The translations under genes were made by a program, and so were the position numbers. Positions 9,526 to 18,303 of a DNA stretch of 64,000 bases are shown piece by piece. Position 1 is the stretch's first letter; every line of letters starts with the position of its first letter. Origin of the DNA: Zobellia amurskyensis (GTDB lineage: Bacteria; Bacteroidota; Bacteroidia; Flavobacteriales; Flavobacteriaceae); the NCBI RefSeq assembly GCF_009725985.1, contig NZ_RCNR01000002.1:124001-188000 (forward strand), in the 5' to 3' direction. The notes under the pieces were generated by a model. The model saw nothing but the letters and a program-made list of their open reading frames with translations. It was not told where the DNA came from and ran no database searches.

Positions 9526-10785
9526 CTACTCACCCATAGCTGCGGCAACGGCTGCAGACAATCTTTTATAAGTACCGTTTTCTAAGCGGTCTCTAATAGC
9601 TGAAAATGCAGTTAGAGTTTCGTCTATATCTTGCATTGTATGTGTAGCAGTAGGAATCATACGTAGTAAAATTAATCCTTTAGGTATAACTGGATAAACT
9701 ACTATAGAACAGAATATTCCGTAATTTTCACGCAAATCCTTTACAAGAGCCATTGCTTCTGGAATACTTCCGTTAAGATAAACTGGAGTTACACATGTAT
9801 TCGTATTTCCAATATCAAAACCTTTATTCTTTAGACCGTTCTGAAGGGCATTTACGTTCTCCCACAACTTAGCTTTAAGCTCTGGCATAGTCCTAAGCAT
9901 GTCCAATCTTTTTAACGCTCCCTTCACGTAAATCATAGGTAATGATTTAGCGAACATTTGCGAACGTAAGTTGTACTTTAGATAATCTATAATTTCTTTA
10001 TCCGCTGCTAAGAATGCACCGATTCCTGCCATGGACTTCGCAAAAGTGGCGAAATACACATCAATATCTCCCTGAACTCCTTGTTCCTGACCTGCACCTG
10101 CACCTGTTGCTCCTAAGGTTCCAAAACCATGAGCATCATCTACAAACAAACGGAAAGTATATTTTTTCTTTAGGGCAACTATCTCTTTTAGTTTTCCTTG
10201 TTCCCCACGCATACCAAAAACACCCTCGGATATAACCAATATACCTCCTCCGGTCTGTTCTGCCATTTTAGTGGCGCGTTCTAGATTTTTTTCTAGACTT
10301 TCAATATCATTATGCTTAAACGTAAAGCGCTTGCCCATATGCAATCTAACACCATCAATAATACAGGCGTGAGCATCTACATCATAAACAATAATATCAT
10401 CTTTTGAAACCAGGGCATCAATAGCTGATACCATACCTTGGTAACCAAAGTTCAATAAATAAGCAGACTCCTTATCAACGAACTCTGCCAACTCGTTTTC
10501 AAGTTGTTCATGAAAATCAGTGTGGCCACTCATCATTCTTGCTCCCATAGGGTAAGCAGAGCCATACTCCGCAGCGGCATCGCCGTCTACTTTTTTTATT
10601 TCAGGTAAGTTGGCTAGGCCCAAGTAATCATTGATACTCCAGGTGATTACCTCTTTTCCTTGAAACTTCATTCTGTTAGAAATTGGTCCCTCTAACTTAG
10701 GAAAAACGAAATATCCCTCCGCCTGTGAAGCCCATTTTCCCAATGGCCCCTTGTTCTCTAGAATTCTGTCAAATAAATCTCGCAT
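9526..10785 (-). CDS. capB: PLP-dependent alpha-oxoamine synthase, probable cysteate fatty-acyltransferase (CapB/SulA type)
   Basis: A 419-residue enzyme of the 8-amino-7-oxononanoate synthase / serine palmitoyltransferase family. Visible landmarks are NDYLGLA (52-58), GSAYPMGARMMSG, the DDAHGFG cofactor site (Asp217, His219) and the PLP lysine in FAKSMAG (Lys250). In Flavobacteriia a close relative condenses cysteate with a fatty acyl thioester to make 3-ketocapnine, the first step to sulfonolipids. The specific call rests mainly on the adjacent cysteate-synthase-like gene. Serine palmitoyltransferase or 2-amino-3-ketobutyrate CoA ligase remain alternatives. It has its own -7 element and lies behind a terminator. 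Confidence 0.7.
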   Translation of the reverse strand: MRDLFDRILENKGPLGKWASQAEGYFVFPKLEGPISNRMKFQGKEVITWSINDYLGLANLPEIKKVDGDAAAEYGSAYPMGARMMSGHTDFHEQLENELAEFVDKESAYLLNFGYQGMVSAIDALVSKDDIIVYDVDAHACIIDGVRLHMGKRFTFKHNDIESLEKNLERATKMAEQTGGGILVISEGVFGMRGEQGKLKEIVALKKKYTFRLFVDDAHGFGTLGATGAGAGQEQGVQGDIDVYFATFAKSMAGIGAFLAADKEIIDYLKYNLRSQMFAKSLPMIYVKGALKRLDMLRTMPELKAKLWENVNALQNGLKNKGFDIGNTNTCVTPVYLNGSIPEAMALVKDLRENYGIFCSIVVYPVIPKGLILLRMIPTATHTMQDIDETLTAFSAIRDRLENGTYKRLSAAVAAAMGE

Positions 10786-10809
10786 TTAGGTGTACTTTGG
10801 ATTTTAGTG

Positions 10810-10817
10810 CAAAAGTA
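10810..10817 (-). promoter_or_regulatory. -7 promoter element for the capB-like gene
   Basis: Minus-strand TACTTTTG matches TAnnTTTG and lies 25 nt before the ATG at 10785. It suggests the gene is transcribed separately from its upstream neighbour. Confidence 0.5.
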
Positions 10818-10854
10818 AGATTTTAAGAGCAACATTCATAAAATATTATTCTCT

Positions 10855-10888
10855 AACAAAAAAGCAACAACCTTACGGTCATTGCTTT
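10855..10888 (-). terminator. Intrinsic terminator between the capA-like and capB-like genes
   Basis: On the minus strand AAAGCAATGACC pairs with GGTTGTTGCTTT (two G-U pairs) around a GTAA loop and is followed by TTTTTTG. It lies just after the stop of the upstream cysteate-synthase-like gene. Confidence 0.7.
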
Positions 10889-10910
10889 CTAACTTTTACA
10901 AACTTGTATG

Positions 10911-11954
10911 TTATTCTTTTATGTATTGTACCTTCTGAGTTTCGCTTACGGTATTAGTATCAAAGAAACCTTGGTCCTCCATCCATTGATCACTATATAC
11001 CTTACTCATATATCGTGAGCCATGATCCGGGAAGATAACAACTACGTTATCTTTAGGCCCAAACTCACCTTGCTCGTTCAATTGTTTTAAAGCCTGTGTA
11101 ACCGCTCCACTTGTATATCCTGCAAAAATACCTTCTGTTTTCGCAATTTCACGGGCGGTATGGGCACTTTCTGAATCTGTTACCTTGATAAACTTATCTA
11201 TGACATCAAAATCGGTAGCTCCAGGAATCAAGTTCTTGCCAAGCCCTTCAATTCTGTATGGGTAAATTTCATTTGAATCAAACTCCCGTGTTTCGTGATA
11301 TTTTTTTAATATAGAACCAAAAGCATCAACTCCTATTACCTTAACATTGGGGTTTTGTTCTTTCAGATATTTTGCCGTACCTGAAATAGTACCTCCTGTT
11401 CCACTGCATGCCACTAAATGTGTAATTTGCCCACCAGTCTGTTCCCAAATTTCCGGACCAGTACTTTTGTAATGGGCTTCCATATTCAACTCATTAAAAT
11501 ATTGGTTGATATAAATAGATCCGCTAGTTTCTTTATGCAAGCGTTTTGCCACCTCATAATACGACCGTGGATCATCTGCACTTACATGGGCCGGACAAAC
11601 GTATACAATGGCCCCCATAGTACGCAACATATCAATCTTATCCTTTGATGATTTTGAACTAACGGCCAAAATACATTTGTAGCCCTTAATTATGCTCACC
11701 ATAGCAATACTAAAACCTGTATTGCCCGAAGTTGTCTCAATTATAGTACTGCCTTCTGTTAAAATGCCTTTTCGCTCTGCCTCTTCAATAATGTGCATTG
11801 CGATACGGTCTTTGGAAGAGTGACCCGGGTTAAAAGATTCTACCTTGGCAAAAAAATTACCGGTAAAGCCTTCTGAAATTCTATTTAATCTTACTAATGG
11901 AGTGTTTCCTACAAGTTCTAGGATACTGTTGTGTGCCTTAATTTTGTTTTCCAT
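10911..11954 (-). CDS. capA: Cysteine-synthase-family PLP enzyme, probable cysteate synthase (CapA type)
   Basis: A 347-residue fold-type II PLP enzyme. The cofactor lysine is in GHSSKDR (Lys48), the substrate-carboxylate loop TTSGNTG is at 74-80, and the phosphate-binding glycine loop is SGTGGT near 178. Family members make cysteine, cystathionine or cysteate. Flavobacterial capnine producers carry a homologue that makes cysteate from O-phosphoserine and sulfite. Placement immediately upstream of an alpha-oxoamine synthase is the reason for the cysteate call; an ordinary cysteine synthase cannot be excluded. A -7 element lies about 60 nt upstream. Confidence 0.65.
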   Translation of the reverse strand: MENKIKAHNSILELVGNTPLVRLNRISEGFTGNFFAKVESFNPGHSSKDRIAMHIIEEAERKGILTEGSTIIETTSGNTGFSIAMVSIIKGYKCILAVSSKSSKDKIDMLRTMGAIVYVCPAHVSADDPRSYYEVAKRLHKETSGSIYINQYFNELNMEAHYKSTGPEIWEQTGGQITHLVACSGTGGTISGTAKYLKEQNPNVKVIGVDAFGSILKKYHETREFDSNEIYPYRIEGLGKNLIPGATDFDVIDKFIKVTDSESAHTAREIAKTEGIFAGYTSGAVTQALKQLNEQGEFGPKDNVVVIFPDHGSRYMSKVYSDQWMEDQGFFDTNTVSETQKVQYIKE

Positions 11955-12015
11955 AAAGGATATCTGGTTTTGGGAACTACTTATAAACTAAAAAGCATCC
12001 ACAAAATTCTTCAGA

Positions 12016-12023
12016 CAAAATTA
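12016..12023 (-). promoter_or_regulatory. -7 promoter element for the capA-like gene
   Basis: Minus-strand TAATTTTG matches TAnnTTTG, about 62 nt before the ATG at 11954. Confidence 0.45.
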
Positions 12024-12214
12024 CTATTTTTTTTGAATATGTCATTTTATCATCGAAAATACCTCTAAAAAATGAAGGTTTTTGCTGTTTTACGTTGTTT
12101 TATTAACATTTCGTTAGCATATTACCCAAAATCTAGTCAATTTCAAACCTATATTTTGCTCCTTTTTGTCATTTAATGGCACATAGTGAAATTATCCTTG
12201 CAAAGGATAGGCTA

Positions 12215-14356
12215 TTATATACTGATTTTACCTTCTAAATCCAGTAAAAAAGCATATTCCTTGGCTACTTCTTTCAATGCTTCAAAACGTCCAGATGCAC
12301 CGCCGTGGCCAGCATCCATATTAATATCCATCATAAGTAAGTTTTTATCGGATTTCATTTCTCTCAATTTAGCCACCCACTTGGCCGGTTCAAAATATTG
12401 AACTTGTGAATCATGAAGTCCAGTAGTAACCAATAAGTTTGGATATTTCTGAGCTACTACCTGATCGTATGGTGAATACGATTTCATATACTCATAATAC
12501 GTTTTTTCATTGGGGTTCCCCCATTCATCATACTCTCCGGTAGTTAACGGAATGGAATTATCCAACATTGTAGTTACAACATCTACAAATGGTACCGCTG
12601 CAATGATACCATTGTATAGTTCCGGAGCCATGTTTATAATTGCTCCCATAAGAAGACCACCTGCAGAACCACCCATTGCGTATAAATGGTCTGATGACGT
12701 ATAACCCTCTTCAATTAAATGCTTAGAGCAATCTACAAAGTCTGTAAAAGTGTTCTTTTTATTAAGCAGTTTACCATCTTCGTACCAAGGCCTCCCTAAA
12801 TATTCACCGCCCCTTATATGAGTTATTACATACACAAAACCTCTATCTAGAAGACTTAGGCGCACTGTAGAGAAATAAGGGTCTATGGTGTGACCATAAG
12901 ATCCATAGGCGTATTGTAATACCGGAGTAGTTTCGCTTAATGGTGTGTTTTTATGATATACGATGGACATAGGAACTTTTACTCCATCACGAGCTGTAGC
13001 CCAAATACGTTTTTCCTTATAATTGTTTTTATCAAACTTACCTCCTAATACCTCTTGTTCTTTTTTTACTTCCTTCTCCTTTGTTCGCATATTAAAATCG
13101 ATAACGGAGCTAGGAGTGGTCATAGAATTATATCCATAACGAAGAATCTCTGTATCAAAATCAGGATTACGACCTACACCTGCAGTATAGGTTTCACTCT
13201 CAAAAGGAAGGTAATATGCATTAGTACCGTCCCATCTATTAATTTGAACGCGGTTCAACCCATTTGTTCGTTCTGATATTACGTAGTACTCTTTAAAAAT
13301 ATCTATGTCCTCTAAAAGAACATCTTCACGGTGAGGTATAAACTCCTTCCAATTTTCCGAAGACGTATTGCCCTCTTCGGTTTTCATTAACTTAAAGTTA
13401 GTAGCACCGTCCTTATTGGTAAGTATGTAAAAATGGTCGCCATAATGAGACATGCCATATTCTACACCTCTTTCGCGCTGTGAGAACATTTTTAATTCTC
13501 CATCCGGATTATCGGCCCTTAAAAATTGATATTCAGAAGTGAGCGTACTGTATGACCCCACAATAATGTATTTCTTGGATTTTGATTTATAGACATAGGT
13601 CCCGAACGTATCATCTTTCTCATGAAAGACCAATTGATCATCATCTGCCGAAGTGCCAAATTTGTGTTTCAAAATTTGATCTGACCGCAAAGTAACTTCA
13701 TCTTTTTTAGTATAAAAAAGAGTTGTATTGTCATCTGCCCAAACCGAACCTCCGGTTGTATTCTCTATTTTATCCTTATAAATCTCACCTGTTTCAAGGT
13801 TTTTAATGTTTATAGTATACTGTCTTCGTGAGACAGTATCTACCCCAAAAGCCGCAAATTTATTATTGGGACTGATGGCTATACCACCAATACTGAAATA
13901 CTCGTGTCCTTTAGCCATTTCATTTCCATCAAACATAATTTCTTCAGGAGCATCTAGGCTTTCTTTTTTTCGAGCATAAATAGGGTATTCTTTACCTGTT
14001 TCGTACCTAGTAATATACCAATATCCACTTTGCTTATAGGGTACTGAACTATCATCTTCCTTTATGCGCGATTTCATTTCGTCAAAAAGAAGTCCTTGAA
14101 ATTCCTTGGTGTGCGCCGTAAGCGATTCGTAATAATTCTTTTCGGCTTCCAAATATGAAATCACTTCCGGATTCTCTTTGTCATTTAACCAATAGTAATT
14201 ATCTATTCTAACATCTCCATGTTTTTCTAATTTATGGGTAATCTTCTTGGCTATCGGCGCTTTTACTTCACTCATATTCATATGTTGACTTTGAACTAAG
14301 GGCACAAATGTAAGGCATAACCCAAGAACGATTTTCTTTTTTTTAGACAGGCTCAT
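12215..14356 (-). CDS. ptrB: S9 family prolyl oligopeptidase, oligopeptidase B (protease II)
   Basis: A 713-residue serine peptidase with a signal-like N-terminus (residues 1-23), then a seven-bladed propeller (about 80-430) and a C-terminal alpha/beta-hydrolase domain. The triad is visible: Ser564 in GGSAGG, Asp649 in GLHDSQ and His684 in DAGHGG. The KNTPL...YGSYG stretch before the catalytic domain is typical of the oligopeptidase B branch, which cleaves after basic residues in short peptides. The signal peptide suggests a periplasmic location. It is divergent from ybaB with a 67-nt gap. Confidence 0.9.
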   Translation of the reverse strand: MSLSKKKKIVLGLCLTFVPLVQSQHMNMSEVKAPIAKKITHKLEKHGDVRIDNYYWLNDKENPEVISYLEAEKNYYESLTAHTKEFQGLLFDEMKSRIKEDDSSVPYKQSGYWYITRYETGKEYPIYARKKESLDAPEEIMFDGNEMAKGHEYFSIGGIAISPNNKFAAFGVDTVSRRQYTINIKNLETGEIYKDKIENTTGGSVWADDNTTLFYTKKDEVTLRSDQILKHKFGTSADDDQLVFHEKDDTFGTYVYKSKSKKYIIVGSYSTLTSEYQFLRADNPDGELKMFSQRERGVEYGMSHYGDHFYILTNKDGATNFKLMKTEEGNTSSENWKEFIPHREDVLLEDIDIFKEYYVISERTNGLNRVQINRWDGTNAYYLPFESETYTAGVGRNPDFDTEILRYGYNSMTTPSSVIDFNMRTKEKEVKKEQEVLGGKFDKNNYKEKRIWATARDGVKVPMSIVYHKNTPLSETTPVLQYAYGSYGHTIDPYFSTVRLSLLDRGFVYVITHIRGGEYLGRPWYEDGKLLNKKNTFTDFVDCSKHLIEEGYTSSDHLYAMGGSAGGLLMGAIINMAPELYNGIIAAVPFVDVVTTMLDNSIPLTTGEYDEWGNPNEKTYYEYMKSYSPYDQVVAQKYPNLLVTTGLHDSQVQYFEPAKWVAKLREMKSDKNLLMMDINMDAGHGGASGRFEALKEVAKEYAFLLDLEGKISI

Positions 14357-14423
14357 AGTTAATGGTTTTTCCTACACAATTTATTAAATTCGCAACTTAA
14401 TTCAATTTTTAAAAACAAAATTT

Positions 14424-14750
14424 ATGTTTGGAGATATGATGGGTATGATGGGGAAACTTAAAGAAACCCAGCAAAAGGTAGAGGCTACAAAAAAAAGGTT
14501 AGACACGGTAACCTTAGAAGAATCTTCTTCTGAAGACTTATTAAAAGTGGTCATAACCGCCAATAGAGAGATTAAACAGATTACCATTGATGATAGCTTA
14601 CTAGAAGATAAAGATCAGCTTGAGGATTTTTTGATTCTTACTATTAACAAAGCTATTGCAAAAGCAACACAAGTAAACGAAACAGAACTTGCTGCGGTAG
14701 CTAAAGAAGGTATGCCCAATATTCCTGGTATGGACTCGTTATTTAAATAA
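14424..14750 (+). CDS. ybaB: YbaB/EbfC family nucleoid-associated protein
   Basis: A 108-residue protein with the Met-rich opening [19 protein letters not shown], a central beta-sheet ([18 protein letters not shown]) and an [15 protein letters not shown] ending. All are standard for the YbaB/EbfC family of dimeric DNA-binding proteins. The family often sits by dnaX-recR; here it is instead next to a secreted thioredoxin, 41 nt downstream. Confidence 0.9.
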   Translation: MFGDMMGMMGKLKETQQKVEATKKRLDTVTLEESSSEDLLKVVITANREIKQITIDDSLLEDKDQLEDFLILTINKAIAKATQVNETELAAVAKEGMPNIPGMDSLFK

Positions 14751-14791
14751 TGGCAAGCTATTTGCTTTTTGATTAAATAAATACACCACTA

Positions 14792-15235
14792 ATGAAGTTT
14801 TTAATTTTTCTCATATTACCTATTTTCTTGATTGGCCAATCTGATACTACGAGTGATATAGAATGGTTAAAAGACTATGATGAGGCTATAAATTTCTCAA
14901 AAAAAGAAAATAAAAATGTTTTAGTTTATTTTACGGGAAGTGATTGGTGCCCACCGTGTAAATTGCTTAAACGCGACCTATTTGATACGGATGAGTTCTC
15001 TGAATTATCAAAAAAATATGTGCTCTTGTACATAGATATTCCTAGAAATAGAGATTTGTTAAGTGAAGAACAATGGAATCACAATCAAGAGATTTTTAAA
15101 AAACTAAATAAGAAAGGTGTATTTCCTATGCTTACGGTGCTAAATGAAAAAGGAAAGATGCTTGATGAGTATTCTGGTTATGGTATGACCGGAGAAATTA
15201 AATATCATCTAGATTTTCTAAATAAGAATAAATAA
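14792..15235 (+). CDS. Secreted thioredoxin-fold protein
   Basis: A 147-residue protein with a short signal peptide (residues 1-16) and the redox motif WCPPC (Cys53, Cys56) in FTGSDWCPPCKLL. A cis-Pro-like VFPMLTVL segment follows near residue 110. CPPC with a thioredoxin-like fold in an exported protein suggests periplasmic disulfide reduction or isomerisation. It follows ybaB and ends at a strong terminator. Confidence 0.85.
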   Translation: MKFLIFLILPIFLIGQSDTTSDIEWLKDYDEAINFSKKENKNVLVYFTGSDWCPPCKLLKRDLFDTDEFSELSKKYVLLYIDIPRNRDLLSEEQWNHNQEIFKKLNKKGVFPMLTVLNEKGKMLDEYSGYGMTGEIKYHLDFLNKNK

Positions 15236-15279
15236 GCACTGGGGCGAGCCTCTAAGTATGTACAATACAGACAATAAAT

Positions 15280-15307
15280 AACAAGGCCCCTTTGTAGGGG
15301 CCTTGTT
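15280..15307. terminator. Bidirectional intrinsic terminator
   Basis: AACAAGGCCCC pairs perfectly with GGGGCCTTGTT around a 6-nt loop between the convergent thioredoxin and OmpA genes. Confidence 0.85.
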
Positions 15308-15327
15308 TATTCCTATAGAATTCTAGT

Positions 15328-16428
15328 TTAATTATTAATCAATCTAAATTCTGTTCTTCTATTTATGGCGTGCTCTCTTGAAGTACAAGAAACACCATCT
15401 TTACACCTGTTCTTAAGTTTTGTCTCCCCATAACCATTAGCAACCAAAAGACTAGAGTTAATACCCTTTGAAATTAGATATTGAGCTACAGATTTTGCTC
15501 TTCTCTCTGATAAATCTTGATTGGATGACGCACTACCTTGTGCATCTGTATGAGAAGCCAGTTCTACTTTAGCCCCTGGGTTTTGAGCTAAAACAGGTAA
15601 TAGTCGCGTATCAATAATTGTTTTGGCTTCAGCTGTCAAGGTTGCGCTACCTGAATCCCAACTTATAGGAAGAGCTTGATAAGTGACCAATTCACATTCA
15701 ACTTCTTTCCAAGTTGTTAACCCACCCTTTTCTTTCAAAACCTCTTTTGTGTAAGATTTTGTAATTGGAGCAACCATTTCTTCCACAGTGTATGCATCCT
15801 TATCCAGGACTGTTCTTGTAATTTCATCATAAACGGCAGGAATAATCTCTTCAACAACTTTAGCAGGAGAAACAAGTATTCTTTTTGTGTATGTAGCACT
15901 CTTTTCCGGAATTGCGGTTTTATTGGTGCTGGCATTACTAGCAAGAGTTGCTGTTTCTATAGTCTGAAATTCTGCGGGGTATCCTTTATAACACCAATAC
16001 CTACAATCATCAGGGTTTCCTGAATCACAATCCGGAGCGGATGCTCCCAATTCCCACTGGGCATAAGCTGGTTTTACCTCAATAGTTTGCGAAGCATTGC
16101 CAAAACTAGCGGGAATAACGTTTAGAGAGTTCCCTCCTTCCTTAGAAACATAAGTTACCTTTTCTGTACCCCATTCCTCAGGAATAATACGGAGTTTCTT
16201 ACTCTCTTCTTTTACTAAAACTCGTTCTGTGACGGTCTTATACGTAGCAGGTACGGTTTTTAAAACCTTGTAACCAGGTTTTACCGTAATAGTCACGGTT
16301 TCGTTTACGTAAACGTCAGGAGTAGTACACCTTACATAGCACTTTCCTGGTTCAGGGTTTTCAGGCAGGTCTTGAGCCATACCAAATGATGCCGCAAGAA
16401 CGGCCATTGAAAAAAGAATCTTTTTCAT
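15328..16428 (-). CDS. OmpA family protein
   Basis: A 366-residue exported protein (signal peptide 1-18, ending FGMA). The C-terminal 110 residues form the OmpA/MotB peptidoglycan-binding domain, with VELASHTDAQGSASSNQDLSERRA and a GYGETKL turn. The middle is a long region of repeated ATYKTVTERVLVKEESK-like units in which pairs of strands alternate with Val-Pro-Ala motifs. These look like tandem degenerate repeats of about 35-40 residues. It has no N-terminal beta-barrel, so it is a periplasmic or surface-attached cell-wall anchor. Cysteines cluster near residues 28-34 and 134-146. Confidence 0.85.
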   Translation of the reverse strand: MKKILFSMAVLAASFGMAQDLPENPEPGKCYVRCTTPDVYVNETVTITVKPGYKVLKTVPATYKTVTERVLVKEESKKLRIIPEEWGTEKVTYVSKEGGNSLNVIPASFGNASQTIEVKPAYAQWELGASAPDCDSGNPDDCRYWCYKGYPAEFQTIETATLASNASTNKTAIPEKSATYTKRILVSPAKVVEEIIPAVYDEITRTVLDKDAYTVEEMVAPITKSYTKEVLKEKGGLTTWKEVECELVTYQALPISWDSGSATLTAEAKTIIDTRLLPVLAQNPGAKVELASHTDAQGSASSNQDLSERRAKSVAQYLISKGINSSLLVANGYGETKLKNRCKDGVSCTSREHAINRRTEFRLINN

Positions 16429-16726
16429 AATACGGTTAATGTTTAATGTTTATTATAGTTGAAATAAAGTTAAACATTTAGTATTTTTTAACAAGTGCTT
16501 TCCTGTTAAGTATTGAAATAATCGATGAAATGCATCATTTTAACCAAAAACTATGTTAAAAAGAACCACTAGCATAGAATAGTGTAATTTTCGTAATTTT
16601 TAATCCGATTAATGCTTTTTACAGAGAAGTAATGTTTTAGATTAGAAAAAAAGGATGAGGTATTTTAAATACAATAACCCTTATAATTATTGGTGTTATT
16701 TTGTATCTTTTACCTAAAAAATAAAA

Positions 16727-17041
16727 GTGATAGAAATAGTTAGCTCTACAAATTCTGATTATCAGTTTCACATTAAATCAAAAAGCGGTTCTACTTTACT
16801 AACAAGTAAGAAGTTTGAAAATAAAATAGAATTAGAAAACACGCTTTCTAATCTAAAGAACCTTCAAATTAATCGCGGAAATTTTGAACGAAAAACGAAC
16901 CATCAAGGTAAATTTCTATTCAATTTCAAAGATGAAAATGGCAGTTTGCTGGGGTCTAGTCAACTTTATGATTCTGAAGCAGGAATGGAGAATGGTATTA
17001 AAAATCTACACAACCGCCTAACCGAATTAAAGGAACTATAA
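16727..17041 (+). CDS. DUF1508 / YegP family protein
   Basis: A 104-residue protein made of two halves of about 50 residues, each with a strand-strand-helix unit (YQFHIKSKSGSTLLTSK and GKFLFNFKDENGSLLGSSQ). This is the tandem DUF1508 (YegP-like) fold. The start is a GTG at 16727; no in-frame ATG exists upstream. Its stop abuts the stop of the convergent threonine aldolase with no gap. Function is unknown. Confidence 0.8.
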   Translation: MIEIVSSTNSDYQFHIKSKSGSTLLTSKKFENKIELENTLSNLKNLQINRGNFERKTNHQGKFLFNFKDENGSLLGSSQLYDSEAGMENGIKNLHNRLTELKEL

Positions 17042-18058
17042 TTTTCTTAAGATATCCAAGAAGGCCTCATGCATAACGTCCGTATAATCTAGGTGGGTAA
17101 CTATTCTAAGTTTTCCTTGCCCCATATCTATAATATGTACATCGTTCTCTTTTAACTTTTCAACGAAAGTATCGCCTGTCATAAACTCTTCATTAATTTC
17201 AAAAATAATGATATTGGTCTCAATAGGTTCTACTTGTTTTATATAGGTTAACTTACTTAACACCTCCCCTATTTCCCGAGCTTTTTTATGATCTTCTGCT
17301 AAACGCTCTAGATGATGGTCTAGTGCATAAATTCCTGCTGCTGCAAGAAAACCGGCCTGCCGCATTCCTCCACCAAAAATCTTACGTATACGAAGTGCTT
17401 TGTGCATCAACTCTTTACTACCTACTAAAACAGAACCAACAGGACAGCCTAAACCCTTACTCAAACAAACACTAATAGTATCAAACAATTCCCCATAGAC
17501 TATAGAACTTTCCTTTTTCTCTACCATGGCGTTCCATAAACGCGCACCATCAAGATGATAGGCTAACTCGTTTTTCTTACAAACCATTTTTATTTTCTGT
17601 AACTCTTCAATATCCCAACAAGCACCACCACCTTTGTTAGTAGTGTTTTCAACACAGACTAATGACGTTAAAGGACTATGGTAAAAATCAGGAGGGTTTA
17701 TAGCTTTTTCTACTTGATTAGCCGTAATCATTCCCCTACTTCCATCTATCAATTTACATGAGACTCCGCTGTTAAAACTGACGCCACCTCCTTCATAATT
17801 ATAAATATGGGCATATTTATCGCATATTAATTGATTGCCAGGTTGTGTATGTAGCTTAATACCTGTCTGATTTGCCATTGTTCCCGAAGGAAAAAAAAGT
17901 GCTGCTTCTTTACCGAACATTTTGGCAACTTTTTCTTCAAGAGCGTTTACCGTAGGGTCGGCCTTAAACACGTCGTCCCCTACTTCTGCAGACATCATAG
18001 CCTCTAACATTCCTTTTGTTGGTTTGGTTACCGTATCACTAATAAGATTAATCAACAT
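17036..18058 (-). CDS. ltaE: Low-specificity L-threonine aldolase
   Basis: A 340-residue PLP enzyme of fold type I that cleaves threonine or allo-threonine to glycine and acetaldehyde. SDTVTKPT at 7-14, FFPSGTMANQ (56-65), Asp170 in LDGAR and the PLP lysine in SKGLG (Lys201) are all present. Length matches the family. It is divergent from the ATP-grasp operon; a long palindrome lies in the shared intergenic region. Confidence 0.9.
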   Translation of the reverse strand: MLINLISDTVTKPTKGMLEAMMSAEVGDDVFKADPTVNALEEKVAKMFGKEAALFFPSGTMANQTGIKLHTQPGNQLICDKYAHIYNYEGGGVSFNSGVSCKLIDGSRGMITANQVEKAINPPDFYHSPLTSLVCVENTTNKGGGACWDIEELQKIKMVCKKNELAYHLDGARLWNAMVEKKESSIVYGELFDTISVCLSKGLGCPVGSVLVGSKELMHKALRIRKIFGGGMRQAGFLAAAGIYALDHHLERLAEDHKKAREIGEVLSKLTYIKQVEPIETNIIIFEINEEFMTGDTFVEKLKENDVHIIDMGQGKLRIVTHLDYTDVMHEAFLDILRKL

Positions 18059-18209
18059 GTAAAATATTTAATAAATGAACTTTAAAAATTCAGGTTAAAC
18101 TAGATGTTCTAACTCTTTGGGAATAATTTACCAAAACCAAGTAAATGGCATAAAATAAACTGCATTTTACTACCAAAACAAGTTTATATGACAAAATATT
18201 CTGTTTTTT

Positions 18210-18250
18210 ATTACATAATAATCAAAAATGTATTTTGATTATTATGTAAT
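18210..18250. repeat. 18-bp perfect inverted repeat in a divergent promoter region
   Basis: ATTACATAATAATCAAAA (18210-18227) is followed by a 5-nt loop (atgta) and its exact reverse complement (18233-18250). It lies 54 nt before the ATP-grasp gene and 152 nt before ltaE. It is AT-rich and lacks a U-tract in either direction, so it is more likely an operator or mRNA structure than a terminator. Confidence 0.7.
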
Positions 18251-18303
18251 TCTTCCCATTAAAAACAACGAAAATAAATACCTTAAGTACAAACAAATAT
18301 ACT

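Noticed and set aside
12191-12207. TATCCTT-GCA-AAGGATA hairpin downstream of the oligopeptidase gene
   Set aside because: Only 7 bp and no T-tract; not enough for a terminator call.
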